The notes under the pieces: model-generated
What the model was told of the DNA's origin: nothing
What the model saw: only the letters and a program-made list of their open reading frames with translations
Database searches by the model: none
Shown: positions 17,552-27,364 of the stretch, piece after piece
How positions within the stretch are numbered: position 1 is the stretch's first letter
Layout of the letters: each line of letters starts with the position of its first letter
Source of the DNA: Sphingobacterium sp. N143
GTDB lineage: Bacteria > Bacteroidota > Bacteroidia > Sphingobacteriales > Sphingobacteriaceae
Assembly (NCBI RefSeq): GCF_030325625.1
Contig: NZ_JACAIS010000009.1
Coordinates: forward strand, 186,001-250,000
Length of the DNA stretch: 64,000 nt
Direction: 5' to 3'
Made by a program: the position numbers and the translations under genes

Positions 17552-20500
17552 ATGAATAATATCCCTTTTAAGTTTATTGCGACAATTTTGCTTGGATTCA
17601 TATCACTGTATACGAATGCGCAAGAAACTTTATTACTCCGAAATCCAAGTATTAGCGCCAATAATATAGCCTTTGTATATGGTGGTGATATCTGGATAGC
17701 AGATAAGAATGGAGCAAATCCGCGCCGTTTAACAACAAATCCAGGCGTGGAACAAAACCCGATGTTTTCTCCTGATGGTAAGAAATTGGCTTTTACTGGA
17801 AATTATGATGGTAATACAGATGTTTATGTCTTGCCTATTGAAGGTGGCGAGCCGAAACGGATTACTTATCATCCCTCCTCGGATGTATTGCGTGGATGGA
17901 TGAGTAATGATGAAGTGTATTATACCACATCACGTGATTTTACATATGCTTTAAGCCCTCGATTATATAGTTCAAACGTACAAAAAGTGGGAATGGACAG
18001 GCCTTTGCTGATGCCTGAAGCCACGCAGGGTAGCCCTTCGCCAGACGGGCGCTATTGGGCATATATTAAAAATACCGATCCAACTGAACGCGATCGGGTA
18101 GCTTTTAAACGTTATAGAGGTGGCGGTACGCCAACTATTTGGCTATTCGATACACAAACCAAAGAGATAGAGGCAATTCCCCAAGTTAAAAGTAACGATG
18201 TAAAACCACTGTGGTTAGGAAGTAAAGTTTACTTCTTATCTGACCGGGATAGAATTGTCAATATTTTTAGCTACGATACCAAAACCAAAAAGATTGAAAA
18301 ATTAACTGATTTTAAAGATTATGATGTTCGGTCATTGAATGGTTATGAAACCACATTAATTTTTGAATATGCAGGTATGCTAAGTACGTTAAATTTGGAT
18401 AACAATAAAGTCACCCAACTGCATATCACTGTAAATACCGATGTGATGTATAAAAGACCGTTCTATAAGGAAATCAAAGAAGATATACGCTATGCTACCC
18501 TATCTCCTACCGGTCAGCGTGCCTTGTTTGAAGCCCGTGGAGAGATTTTTACCGTACCTAAGGAAAAAGGTGAAGCTCGCAATTTATCAAATTCTCCCGG
18601 TTCACACGAACGTTTTCCGAGCTGGTCCCCGAATGGAAAGTGGGTGTCATATATTTCTGATAAGAAGGGGGCCTATCAATTGGCTCTTGTCGACCAATTC
18701 GGGAAAGATAAACCCTTATATTTTAATTTAGGTGAAACCAATTTTTATTTCCAGCCAACTTGGTCTCCAGACTCAAAAAAGCTCTTTTACAGTGATGCTC
18801 ATCTTAATTTATACTATATAGATATTGCGTCTAAAAAAGTTGTTAAAGTTGCAGACGACAAGCTGAGTGGTCAAACTGGAAGGGTGAGCAATCATTTTCA
18901 ATCAAGCTGGTCTCCTGACTCCAAATGGATTTCATTTATTCGTACCTTGGAAAATGGGGTTCCAGCAGTATTTATGTATAATTTGGATACAAAGCAAATT
19001 CGGCAAATAACGGATGGTATGAGTTCTGCTCGCAGCACTGCTTTTTCTCAAGATGGTAAATACCTTTTCTTTACGGCCAGTACAAATACTGGGTTGACCA
19101 ATTCTGGCCTACATATGTCTGCTACACAGCGGAATGTTGATTATGCTGTTTATGCATTTATCCTATCCAACAAGACTCCATCTTTCTTTAAGAATGAAAG
19201 TGATGACGAGCAAATTCGCGAAGATAAAGCCGATCAAACAGAAAAACAGGAAGATAAGAAAACAACGCGGGTAAAAGAAAATGATAAAAAGGCACCTAAG
19301 AAGAATGGTGAAGCAACAAGTAAAACTGTGGATAAACCCATGCAAGTGGATTTTGACCATTTAGAGAACCGTATCGTTGCTTTACCTTTACCTGTAGGAG
19401 CCTATTGGAGTCTGGATGGACTTGTTCCAAATCAACTTACTTATCAACGAGGCGGAACCATTGGAGCTTATGATTTTAAAGACCTTGAAAATAAAACAAT
19501 CGTAGAAAATGTGCGCAGTTTTGTCATCAGTGCCGATGGCAAAAAAATGCTGTATCAGACTGCAAATGGTTTTCATATTGTACCAGCGGGACAGAAGGTA
19601 GCTACTCCGACAACGGGAGCGATCAAACTTGCTGGGATCAAACAATTGGTTGATCCGGTTGCAGAATGGAAACAAGTATTTCATGAAGTTTGGGCCATGC
19701 AGAAAGATTATTTTTATGTAGAAAATATGCATGGGGCGGATTGGAAAGCCATAAAAGCTAAATATGAGAAGTTCCTTCCATATGTGAATCACCGTTCAGA
19801 TTTAGGATATTTATTGAATGAAATGATGGGTGAGATGGTTGTAGGGCACAATTATATTTATCCCGGAGATCAACCTTCTACTCCATCGGTATCAGTAGGA
19901 GTACTTGGGGCTGATTATGCTATAAAAAATGGATATTATCAGATTACTAAATTATTTACACGATTGGAGTGGAATCCATCGTTTAAAGCTCCATTGGCCG
20001 AACCAGGGCTACATATTAATGTAGGCGATTATATCGTTGGGGTCAATGGCATTGAATTAACAGAAGACAGCGATATCTATAGTGCATTTGACAATACTGT
20101 AGGTAAGCAAGTTACATTAAAGGTCAATAGCAAACCATCTTTAATCGGCGCGCGTGAAGTCGTTGTAAAACCCATTTCGTTCAGTGATGAAATGGGACTC
20201 CGTAACATGGAATGGGTGGAACGCAATCGTAAAAAAGTAAACGAATTAAGCAATGGACAAATTGCTTATGTCTATATGCCTAATACAGGTCCTGAAGGAT
20301 ATACTTATTTTAATCGTTATTATTTCTCCCAGATGGACAAAAAGGCCCTTCTTATGGATGAAAGAAACAATGGTGGTGGCTGGGTCGCAGATTATGTTAT
20401 TGATCTGTTATCTCGTGAGCTTATTGCCGGTTGGGGAATCCGGGATGGTAAAGGATTTACGACACCAGGAAATGGAATTTATGGTCCTAAAGCCATGATA

Positions 20501-20860
20501 ATTAATGAGAATGCGGGATCTGGAGGAGATATGATGCCTTATATGTTTCGGTTTAAAGGCCTTGGAAAATTGGTAGGACGGACAACAATGGGAATTTTGG
20601 TGGGTATTAGTGGATATCCACCATTATTGGATGGAGGACGTATCACCTCGCCAAACTTCGGAATATATGATCTCAATGGCAATTGGATTATCGAAAATGA
20701 AGGCGTTGCCCCTGATGTATTTATCGAACAACGACCAAAAGACCTTTTGGAGGGACGTGATCCTCAATTGGAGACAACAGTGAAAATTTTGTTGGACGAA
20801 ATGAAGACTTATCCTTACAAAAACTTACAAAAACCAGCAGATCCGGTTCGTGTAAATTAA
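17552..20860 (+). CDS. Tricorn-like S41 peptidase with beta-propeller (first copy)
   Basis: 1102 residues. Signal peptide to about NAQ (residue 23). Residues 30-530 carry repeated WD40-like PD40 motifs (MFSPDGKKLAF, SWSPNGKWVSY, TWSPDSKKLFY, SWSPDSKWISF), forming the two propellers seen in tricorn protease. A Lys/Asp/Glu-rich linker at about 547-594 follows, then a C1/PDZ part and the S41 catalytic core: GEMVVGHNYIY with the likely catalytic His, NENAGSGGD with the nucleophile Ser, and ENEGVAPD with the Glu. Tricorn proteins degrade peptides; in Bacteroidota they are exported. A second copy lies at 42920. Residue before the active His is Gly here, Ser in the other copy. Confidence 0.9.
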   Translation: MNNIPFKFIATILLGFISLYTNAQETLLLRNPSISANNIAFVYGGDIWIADKNGANPRRLTTNPGVEQNPMFSPDGKKLAFTGNYDGNTDVYVLPIEGGEPKRITYHPSSDVLRGWMSNDEVYYTTSRDFTYALSPRLYSSNVQKVGMDRPLLMPEATQGSPSPDGRYWAYIKNTDPTERDRVAFKRYRGGGTPTIWLFDTQTKEIEAIPQVKSNDVKPLWLGSKVYFLSDRDRIVNIFSYDTKTKKIEKLTDFKDYDVRSLNGYETTLIFEYAGMLSTLNLDNNKVTQLHITVNTDVMYKRPFYKEIKEDIRYATLSPTGQRALFEARGEIFTVPKEKGEARNLSNSPGSHERFPSWSPNGKWVSYISDKKGAYQLALVDQFGKDKPLYFNLGETNFYFQPTWSPDSKKLFYSDAHLNLYYIDIASKKVVKVADDKLSGQTGRVSNHFQSSWSPDSKWISFIRTLENGVPAVFMYNLDTKQIRQITDGMSSARSTAFSQDGKYLFFTASTNTGLTNSGLHMSATQRNVDYAVYAFILSNKTPSFFKNESDDEQIREDKADQTEKQEDKKTTRVKENDKKAPKKNGEATSKTVDKPMQVDFDHLENRIVALPLPVGAYWSLDGLVPNQLTYQRGGTIGAYDFKDLENKTIVENVRSFVISADGKKMLYQTANGFHIVPAGQKVATPTTGAIKLAGIKQLVDPVAEWKQVFHEVWAMQKDYFYVENMHGADWKAIKAKYEKFLPYVNHRSDLGYLLNEMMGEMVVGHNYIYPGDQPSTPSVSVGVLGADYAIKNGYYQITKLFTRLEWNPSFKAPLAEPGLHINVGDYIVGVNGIELTEDSDIYSAFDNTVGKQVTLKVNSKPSLIGAREVVVKPISFSDEMGLRNMEWVERNRKKVNELSNGQIAYVYMPNTGPEGYTYFNRYYFSQMDKKALLMDERNNGGGWVADYVIDLLSRELIAGWGIRDGKGFTTPGNGIYGPKAMIINENAGSGGDMMPYMFRFKGLGKLVGRTTMGILVGISGYPPLLDGGRITSPNFGIYDLNGNWIIENEGVAPDVFIEQRPKDLLEGRDPQLETTVKILLDEMKTYPYKNLQKPADPVRVN

Positions 20861-20868
20861 TAAAGAAT

Positions 20869-20916
20869 CCAATAGAAAAAGGGGCTTTAAAATTTTAAAG
20901 CCCCTTTTTCTATTGG
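20869..20916 (+). terminator. Terminator with 48-bp perfect palindrome
   Basis: CCAATAGAAAAAGGGGCTTT followed at once by its complement; 24-bp arms with no unpaired loop bases. Lies 8 bp after the tricorn-like gene. A and T tracts within the stem allow termination in either direction. Confidence 0.9.
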
Positions 20917-21042
20917 ACATATTATAGGACAATTAATCGCTCTTTTGTGCCGACATACCGATATTTACAGAAAAGATTTTGACAGATGAAAGAGGATCTT
21001 ATAAAGTAACATGCTTTTATTATTATCTTTAAAACATATTTG

Positions 21043-21972
21043 ATGTATATGTATTCTGAACAAACTACCCATCCTTTTCAATCTTTATTGCGTTTGATCC
21101 TGATGGTCATTGGCTTTACTTTCATTTCACAAGTGATCTATATTTTGCTCCTTTTCTTCTATTATAAGATAACGGGACAAATATTTTCTTTAGCTGCAGT
21201 GATGCAGGGGTCGGCAAATGAGATGCGATTTTTGTTGCTAATGAGTAGCTTAGGCTCTTTTTTGGTACCCGCATATTTAATGAATATACGAGAAGGGTAT
21301 GGAATCAATTACTTCCAGCATGAGAATGCACTTAAAGCCATGCAATTTGTCTATATATTTTTAGCCATGCTTGCTTTTATGCCTCTGATGAGCTTAATAG
21401 GACATTGGAATGAATCATTGCAACTACCGGACAATATGAAGTCTGTACAGCTTTGGATGGAGCGCAGTGAACAAGAGGCAGGAGATTTGATTCAGGGAAT
21501 AATCATGGAAGCAAGCCTCGCTGGATTTTTATTCAATCTGATTGTTTTGGCTCTGGTCCCGGCAATAGGTGAAGAACTTTTATTTCGAGGTGTTTTACAA
21601 AATATTGTTGGAAGATGGATTTCCAATCCCTATGTTGTTATATGGATTGTTGCCATTGTTTTTAGTGCAATACATTTACAGTTTTTTGGATTCATCCCCC
21701 GAATGCTGCTAGGAGCATTTTTTGGTTATCTTTATTTATGGAGTAAAAATATTATACTTCCCATATTTGGGCATTTTGTCAACAATGCTAGTGCTACTGT
21801 TATGGCATTCTATTATGCTAAAAGAGGGAAAAGTTATGGCGAACTCAATGCCTTTGAAGCACAATCATGGTGGATATATATTGCAGGCTTAGTTTTTACT
21901 GTTATTTTTGTATTCTTATTTTATCAATCAACACAAAAGGAAAATCATGGAGAACGACTGGAAGAAAATTAA
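21043..21972 (+). CDS. CPBP family intramembrane metalloprotease
   Basis: 309 residues from ATG 21043, with a TTG just before it. About eight hydrophobic segments. The CPBP/Abi motifs are present: motif 1 GEELLFRGVLQ (EExxxR), motif 2 SAIHLQFFGFIPR with His, motif 3 GHFVNNA with His. These residues form the glutamic/metal site shared with Rce1 CAAX proteases; bacterial members cleave or protect against small peptides in the membrane. The next gene begins inside its last codons, and cdsA follows, so these three are one unit. Confidence 0.9.
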   Translation: MYMYSEQTTHPFQSLLRLILMVIGFTFISQVIYILLLFFYYKITGQIFSLAAVMQGSANEMRFLLLMSSLGSFLVPAYLMNIREGYGINYFQHENALKAMQFVYIFLAMLAFMPLMSLIGHWNESLQLPDNMKSVQLWMERSEQEAGDLIQGIIMEASLAGFLFNLIVLALVPAIGEELLFRGVLQNIVGRWISNPYVVIWIVAIVFSAIHLQFFGFIPRMLLGAFFGYLYLWSKNIILPIFGHFVNNASATVMAFYYAKRGKSYGELNAFEAQSWWIYIAGLVFTVIFVFLFYQSTQKENHGERLEEN

Positions 21973-22156
21973 AGTCTATACAAATGCTATTCAAGCTGAA
22001 ATAGTAAAGCAGATGCTAGAAGAAAATGGTATTCCCGCTGTTGTTCTGAACAAACAAGACTCTTCCTATCTTTTTGGGAAGATTGAATTATATGTTAGTG
22101 AACAGTTAGCAGAAACAGCCGAACGATTGATTGAAGAAGCAGAGGGAGATAATTAA
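21947..22156 (+). CDS. DUF2007-type small protein
   Basis: 69 residues from ATG 21947, preceded by AAAAGGAAAA as ribosome binding site and overlapping the end of the CPBP gene by 26 bp. The sequence (KVYTNAIQAEIVKQMLEENGIPAVVLNKQD...) fits the DUF2007 putative signal-transducing fold, a ferredoxin-like domain with PII-like resemblance. Function unknown. The longer upstream frame would extend it into the CPBP gene and is not needed. Confidence 0.85.
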   Translation: MENDWKKIKVYTNAIQAEIVKQMLEENGIPAVVLNKQDSSYLFGKIELYVSEQLAETAERLIEEAEGDN

Positions 22157-22157
22157 A

Positions 22158-22958
22158 ATGAAAACGAGAGCGATCACTGGGATTATTTTTGTGGCTGTTA
22201 TGGTGGCTTCTACTATGTTTGGAGCGTATGTATATAGCATTTTTTTTACCTTATTAAGTACCTGGTGCCTTTATGAATTCTATGGTATAGTTTCTTCGGA
22301 AGACCGTGCTCCAAATAAAACAATAGGTATTATTCTTTCCTTGTTACTATTTACAATAGGTTCAATGATATCTATGGACCTAGTCGAAGAAAAGTTTTTA
22401 TGGCTTGTTATTCCGGTAATTAGTCTGACCTATATCATTGGGCTTTTTCAAAAAAGAAGTTTTCCTTTTAATGATATTGCCTATACTTTTTTAGGCATAT
22501 GTTATGTGAGCTTACCTTTTCTTCTTTTTGCCAAACTGGGGTTTATTAATGCGGCATTCAATCATTATATTCCTTTGGGTTTTTTAATTTTATTATGGAC
22601 GAATGATACAGGTGCCTATCTTGCTGGACGGAGTTTTGGAAAACATAAATTATTTGAAAGAATTTCTCCCAAAAAAACGTGGGAAGGATTTTTTGGGGGA
22701 TTTATTCTAGCAGTTGTCGTGGCCATAAATCTGGAAAAATATTTCGGGAGCCTACCGCTGTGGCAATGGATCGTTGTTGCAATGATTATCAGTGTTGTTG
22801 GGACATTGGGTGATTTGGTAGAATCGATGCTAAAACGAAGTCTGCAGGTTAAAGATTCGGGAAACATACTTCCTGGACATGGTGGATTCTTGGATCGTTT
22901 TGATGGTTTATTATTGGCAGCACCAATGGTCTATATTTTTTTAATTTTAATCAATTAA
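22158..22958 (+). CDS. cdsA: Phosphatidate cytidylyltransferase CdsA
   Basis: 266 residues from ATG 22158 (one base after the preceding stop). Makes CDP-diacylglycerol from phosphatidate and CTP, the branch point of phospholipid synthesis, in the inner membrane. Several hydrophobic segments and the C-terminal signature: NDTGAYLAGRSFGKHKLFERISPKKTWEG and the final LGDLVESMLKR..KDSGNILPGHGGFLDRFD, which contains the CDP-alcohol/metal-binding residues. Length normal. Confidence 0.95.
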   Translation: MKTRAITGIIFVAVMVASTMFGAYVYSIFFTLLSTWCLYEFYGIVSSEDRAPNKTIGIILSLLLFTIGSMISMDLVEEKFLWLVIPVISLTYIIGLFQKRSFPFNDIAYTFLGICYVSLPFLLFAKLGFINAAFNHYIPLGFLILLWTNDTGAYLAGRSFGKHKLFERISPKKTWEGFFGGFILAVVVAINLEKYFGSLPLWQWIVVAMIISVVGTLGDLVESMLKRSLQVKDSGNILPGHGGFLDRFDGLLLAAPMVYIFLILIN

Positions 22959-22968
22959 GCTTAGAAGT

Positions 22969-23640
22969 ATGAGTCACATTCAAAAATCTACCTTTGATTT
23001 TTTGAGGGAATTGAAGGATAATAATTCACGAGAATGGTTTGCAGATAACCGGTCCAGATACGAAGGATCTCTAGAGGATGTGCGAAGTTTTTTAACAGAT
23101 TTAATTGCTGCACTGAGCGAATTTGATCCTAGAATCAACACCAGCATACAAGCGAATAAATGTTTATTTCGGATTTATCGGGATACACGGTTTTCAAATG
23201 ATAAGACCCCGTATAAATCATGGTTTGGAGCAGGAATATCCGTTGATGGTAGAAAGCTCCATGGCCCCGAATATTATATACACATTGGGGCAGAAAACTC
23301 TTTTATAGCCTGTGGCTATTGGAGACCCGAGAAATCACATTTAGAAGCAATAAGACAAGAAATAGATTATAATGGAGCTCAGCTCGAAAAGATTTTAAAG
23401 GATGTGCTGACGGGTAAGAAAATCAACCTTTTTAAGGAAGATCTTTTGAAGCGAGCTCCTGCTGGTTACGGTGAAGATAATCCTAATATCCATTTTATCA
23501 AGTTAAAAAGTTTTGTTCTGGACCAATCTCTGACGATGAAAGAACTTTCCAACAAAAATGCTTTAAATAATATTGTGGCCTCCTATAAAAATATGCTGCC
23601 ATTTAAAGAGTTTTTACAGGAGGCCATTGATACAGAGTAA
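22969..23640 (+). CDS. DUF2461 (TIGR02453) family protein
   Basis: 223 residues starting 10 bp after cdsA. Contains the family's landmark residues: FLRELKDNNSREWFADNR near the N-terminus, FRIYRDTRFSNDKTPYKSWFG (about 67-88) and YYIHIGAENSFIACGYWRPE. Function unknown; members occur in bacteria and some eukaryotes. It converges on anmK with one base between the stop codons. Confidence 0.88.
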   Translation: MSHIQKSTFDFLRELKDNNSREWFADNRSRYEGSLEDVRSFLTDLIAALSEFDPRINTSIQANKCLFRIYRDTRFSNDKTPYKSWFGAGISVDGRKLHGPEYYIHIGAENSFIACGYWRPEKSHLEAIRQEIDYNGAQLEKILKDVLTGKKINLFKEDLLKRAPAGYGEDNPNIHFIKLKSFVLDQSLTMKELSNKNALNNIVASYKNMLPFKEFLQEAIDTE

Positions 23641-23641
23641 A

Positions 23642-24838
23642 TTATTCAGGAAAACTTATTTTTCCCATGCAGACGGCAGGGGAGTTTTTGATCTGTTTCA
23701 CATTTGATTTATTTCCCGCCAGAGCTTCATTTGCCAATAGAGCAAAAAGGACAGCTTCTTTAGCATCTGGGTCAATGCCAAGCGTAGCGAAACTCTCAAT
23801 TTTAAATTGTGGTAATCCTGTTTTGATCGCTGTAAACAGTAGAGGGTTATGTAAGCCTCCCCCACTGATATATACAGCAACATTATCCAGCCCGCTGGCT
23901 TGGCTGAGAATTCCATTGACCATTGCCTGGGCAGCAAAACAGTTGAGTGTTGCCATGATATCTTCAGGAGCCAAATTTTCTGTATATGAATTCTTTTGAG
24001 CTTCTTTGAGGTAAGCTAGATTAAAGAGCTCTGGCCCAGTGGTTTTTGGGAAATCTAACGTCAAGAAATCTTCCGATAAAAGCTGATCCAGCAACGGTTT
24101 ATTGACAATGCCTCGTTGAGCGACCAGAGCATCCCTGTCCATCTCCAGATTGAAATTCTCTTTCATGAATTGGTTCATCATGGTATTTCCGGGACCTAAA
24201 TCAGTTGCATAAGCTTCCATTTTGCTTTGATGACTAGGTATAAAAGTAAAATTGGAAATTCCACCAATATTTAATAGAAATCGGTTTTCCACAGGGTGGG
24301 AAAAAAGTAAATAATCACCATAAGCAGCTAAAGGGGCTCCCTCACCGCCCGAGGCGATATGTTTTTGTCTAAAATCAGACAGTGTAATTATACCTGTATG
24401 TACAGCAATATGATCGCCGTCTCCTATCTGTAATGTGCTATTGGGCCAATTAGCGTCCTTGGTTAAGGATTTTGGAGCATGATATACTGTTTGTCCATGA
24501 CTTGCGATACAATCGATTTCAGACGCTGAAATGTACCAATTTTTAAGCGCTTGATTGATTAACCCAGCATGTATGATACCAATATATGCATTAAGACCCG
24601 TGAGTAGCTGCTGGTCAATACTGCGTTTTGCAAATACCTCGCGAACTTTAGCCCTAAAATCGTCCTCATAATCCATTGTCGCAAACTTGTCTAATTGCAC
24701 CTGGGTATTCTTTCCATTATTTTTAATACGGCAAAGAGCAATATCGAGACCATCCAAAGACGTTCCGGACATTAAACCTATGATATAACGGTCTTTTTTT
24801 AGTGCAATCTGATAAAGTTTTTCAATTTGAGGATTCAT
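23642..24838 (-). CDS. anmK: Anhydro-N-acetylmuramic acid kinase AnmK
   Basis: Phosphorylates and opens 1,6-anhydro-MurNAc released during peptidoglycan recycling to give MurNAc-6-phosphate. 398 residues. Motifs: IGLMSGTSLDGLDIALC (about 20-36), ASHGQTVYHAP, QIGDGDHIA, DFRQKHIASGGEGAPL, LNIGGISNFT, DLGPGNTMMNQF and YISGGGLHNPLL. These cover the ATP and sugar sites of the actin-like kinase fold. It fits a window that also carries several peptidoglycan hydrolases near 30-34 kb. Confidence 0.94.
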   Translation of the reverse strand: MNPQIEKLYQIALKKDRYIIGLMSGTSLDGLDIALCRIKNNGKNTQVQLDKFATMDYEDDFRAKVREVFAKRSIDQQLLTGLNAYIGIIHAGLINQALKNWYISASEIDCIASHGQTVYHAPKSLTKDANWPNSTLQIGDGDHIAVHTGIITLSDFRQKHIASGGEGAPLAAYGDYLLFSHPVENRFLLNIGGISNFTFIPSHQSKMEAYATDLGPGNTMMNQFMKENFNLEMDRDALVAQRGIVNKPLLDQLLSEDFLTLDFPKTTGPELFNLAYLKEAQKNSYTENLAPEDIMATLNCFAAQAMVNGILSQASGLDNVAVYISGGGLHNPLLFTAIKTGLPQFKIESFATLGIDPDAKEAVLFALLANEALAGNKSNVKQIKNSPAVCMGKISFPE

Positions 24839-24938
24839 AGCTTAAAAATAACTACAAAAATCTTATGATGAATATCATTTTTGACAATTAAAGATATTTT
24901 GTAACTTCACGGCATTAAAAATCAAAAAATTAAATACA

Positions 24939-25319
24939 ATGAATTTTCCAGCAGAATTGAAATACACTAAAGACCACGAATGGATTCGTGTTGAAGGTGA
25001 TGAAGCAGTTGTAGGGATTACAGATTTCGCTCAACGTGAATTGGGAGACATCGTTTTTGTTGACATTAACACTGTAGGTGAAGAGATTGCCGCAAACGAG
25101 GTCTTTGGTACAATAGAAGCTGTAAAAACAGTTTCAGATTTGTTTTTACCTGTTACAGGTACAATTTTATCGGTTAATGATGCAATTGATGCTTCCCCTG
25201 AATTGGTTAATTCTGATCCATATGGCGAAGGTTGGATTGTTCGCGTTAAATTAAATAATGTCGCTGACGTTGATGCATTATTGTCTGCAGATCAATACAA
25301 AGAAGAAATCAACGCTTAA
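24939..25319 (+). CDS. gcvH: Glycine cleavage system H protein
   Basis: 126 residues, full length. Lipoyl carrier of the glycine cleavage complex. The lipoylated lysine is Lys63 in IEAVKTVSD; the ETVKxVSD-like context and YTKDHEWIRVEG at the start are diagnostic. A -7-like TATTTTG lies near 24894. The P, T and L proteins are not in the window. Confidence 0.97.
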   Translation: MNFPAELKYTKDHEWIRVEGDEAVVGITDFAQRELGDIVFVDINTVGEEIAANEVFGTIEAVKTVSDLFLPVTGTILSVNDAIDASPELVNSDPYGEGWIVRVKLNNVADVDALLSADQYKEEINA

Positions 25320-25346
25320 TAAGTAAACAATAAAATGAATAAAAAT

Positions 25347-25376
25347 AAAAAGGGCACATAGGCCCTTTTTGTTTTT
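25347..25376. terminator. Terminator between gcvH and the DUF6263 gene
   Basis: AAAAAGGGC-ACATAG-GCCCTTTTT, with T-rich sequence after it and A-rich before it, so it can serve both converging genes. Confidence 0.9.
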
Positions 25377-26131
25377 TATTGACTTTTTATCACTGTCTTT
25401 ATTTTTGCTTCTGGCATATCGACATCACTTGTCATTGACGTTATCTTAGTGAGACAGGTCTTCTTGTCCAGAACATAAAAACCTAGAATATTGCCGACCT
25501 GTTTTGCATCTGGGCCAAACATTTTCCCTTCGACATTTACTTTATATCCCTGATCATTCACCTCAATTAAGGTCATCTTGTTTTCAACCATCAAGCCAGA
25601 ATCTTCTGATTCTGTTTTTGATGTCCAGGAGTCACCAATATGTATAGGCTGCTCGGGCAATACGGTACTGATGTTTTCGAACATACTTTTATCAAAAGGA
25701 AGATTTATACCTTCAGGCAATTTAATATTGGACGATTTACCCAATTGGTTTACATCAAAACTTATATTGCTTTCTAATAACTTTCCTAGTGTGGCGTGCA
25801 TCTGTTTAGAAAACGCATTAGCTTCCGGATTTTTGGAATCGTAAGTCATTTCCATTGCTGCGGCTTTCATCTTCATATTGATGCCCGTATACTTCAGGGC
25901 AAAGATAAATGAGTTGTTTTTTTGAGCCGTATTAATGATGTCAAACCCCATGACCAGATCGGTACTTACTTGTTGTCCTTCGGCATCAATGTCCATGGTC
26001 ATATTAATCGTTTGTGATATCTTTTTTCCTTCGTCGGGATTTACCCTTAGTGTATATTGCTCTTGTGCAGAGACAGATGTAATGATAAAAACCAATACAG
26101 CAAGGCAGGAAATGAGATGTAGTTTTCTCAT
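25376..26131 (-). CDS. Exported DUF6263 family protein
   Basis: 251 residues with a clear signal peptide (hydrophobic 8-20, cleavage after SAQ). The mature part begins YTLRVNPDEGKKISQTINMTMDI and is predicted to be mostly beta strand, with TVLPEQPIHIGDSWT in the second half. This pattern fits DUF6263, a Bacteroidota family of unknown function. It is convergent with gcvH and its start lies upstream of the pdhB terminator, so it is transcribed alone. Confidence 0.75.
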   Translation of the reverse strand: MRKLHLISCLAVLVFIITSVSAQEQYTLRVNPDEGKKISQTINMTMDIDAEGQQVSTDLVMGFDIINTAQKNNSFIFALKYTGINMKMKAAAMEMTYDSKNPEANAFSKQMHATLGKLLESNISFDVNQLGKSSNIKLPEGINLPFDKSMFENISTVLPEQPIHIGDSWTSKTESEDSGLMVENKMTLIEVNDQGYKVNVEGKMFGPDAKQVGNILGFYVLDKKTCLTKITSMTSDVDMPEAKIKTVIKSQ

Positions 26132-26173
26132 AATGGATTTCGCTTATTAATAATATATGGGCAATATAAATAT

Positions 26174-26210
26174 ATAAAAAAAATCCCTTTTAGCTCAAGT
26201 AAAAGGGATT
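26174..26210 (-). terminator. Terminator after pdhB
   Basis: AATCCCTTTT (26182-26191) pairs with AAAAGGGATT (26201-26210); on the minus strand a T-run follows. Confidence 0.88.
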
Positions 26211-26239
26211 CTTTCTATGTATGTAAATAGTAGTTCTTA

Positions 26240-27226
26240 TTATTTTTTGATATAAGATACTTCTTTAACGGCTTTTACAACTTTTTCAACGTTCGGTAAA
26301 GCAGCTTCAATCAATGTTGGTGCATATGGAAGAGGTACATCTGCACAATTAACACGAATTACAGGAGCATCTAAATAATCAAAAGCATTCCGCTGTATAT
26401 GGAAGCCCAAGTCAGTAGATATGGATGCTAAAGGCCATGCTTCCTCTACAATAACCAAACGATTGGTTTTCTTCACAGATTCAATAATTGTAGGGTAATC
26501 AATAGGGCGAACAGAACGCAAGTCGATCAATTCAACATTGATACCTTCTTTTTTCAATTCTTCAACTGCTGGAATGACAACACGAGGAAGCATTTTGCCA
26601 AAAGAAACGACAGTCACATCTGTCCCTTCCTGGATAATATTTGCTTTTCCGATTTCTAAGTAGTATTCTTCTTCCGGAACTTGGCCTTTATCACCGTACA
26701 TAACTTCCGATTCCATGAAGATAACTGGATCTGGATCAATGATAGCAGATTTTAATAGACCTTTTGCGTCGTATGGGTTTGAAGGAACAACAACTTTTAA
26801 TCCTGGAGTATTCGCATACCAATTTTCAAAGTTTTGAGAGTGCTGTGCAGCGAGCTGTCCTGCGTTTCCTGTTGGACCACGGAAAACCATCGGAATTGAG
26901 AATTGTCCACCACTCATGGAATGGATTTTTGCTGCAGCATTAATGACTTGGTCAATCGCAACAAGTGAGAAGTTGAAAGTCATGAATTCAACAATTGGTT
27001 TTAAACCGTTCATTGCCGCGCCCACAGCGATACCTGCAAAACCAAGCTCAGCAATAGGCGTATCAATAATGCGTTTTGCACCGAATTCGTCCAGCATACC
27101 TTGGCTTACTTTGTAAGCTCCGTTATACTCCGCAACTTCTTCTCCTAATAAAAATATTTTGTCGTCTTTACGCATTTCTTCGTTCATTGCTTCACGAAGT
27201 GCTTCTCTGAATTGTATTTCTCTCAT
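26240..27226 (-). CDS. pdhB: Pyruvate dehydrogenase E1 component, beta subunit
   Basis: 328 residues. Second half of the alpha2beta2 E1, which decarboxylates pyruvate with thiamine diphosphate and passes acetyl to lipoyl-E2. Motifs: REALREAMNEEMRKDDKIFLLGEEVAEYNGAYKVSQG at the start, the E and F residues that contact the cofactor, and FRGPTGNAGQLAAQHSQNFENWYANTPGLKVVVPS (about 110-145). The C-terminal transketolase domain has LIDLRSVRPIDYPTI and EEAWPLASIS. The alpha subunit and E2 are not adjacent, which is usual in Bacteroidota. A branched-chain 2-oxoacid version is less likely given the motif set. Confidence 0.92.
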   Translation of the reverse strand: MREIQFREALREAMNEEMRKDDKIFLLGEEVAEYNGAYKVSQGMLDEFGAKRIIDTPIAELGFAGIAVGAAMNGLKPIVEFMTFNFSLVAIDQVINAAAKIHSMSGGQFSIPMVFRGPTGNAGQLAAQHSQNFENWYANTPGLKVVVPSNPYDAKGLLKSAIIDPDPVIFMESEVMYGDKGQVPEEEYYLEIGKANIIQEGTDVTVVSFGKMLPRVVIPAVEELKKEGINVELIDLRSVRPIDYPTIIESVKKTNRLVIVEEAWPLASISTDLGFHIQRNAFDYLDAPVIRVNCADVPLPYAPTLIEAALPNVEKVVKAVKEVSYIKK

Positions 27227-27364
27227 CAGTTGTAAAATAGTATCAATTTTTCGATTACAAATCTACTATTTAAAATTCACATTTTGAAGGTTTGCTTTGC
27301 CTATTTATATAGTTTTATGTCATTTTTTAATAAGTAAATGACTTTTGTATCCAATTTTGGAAAA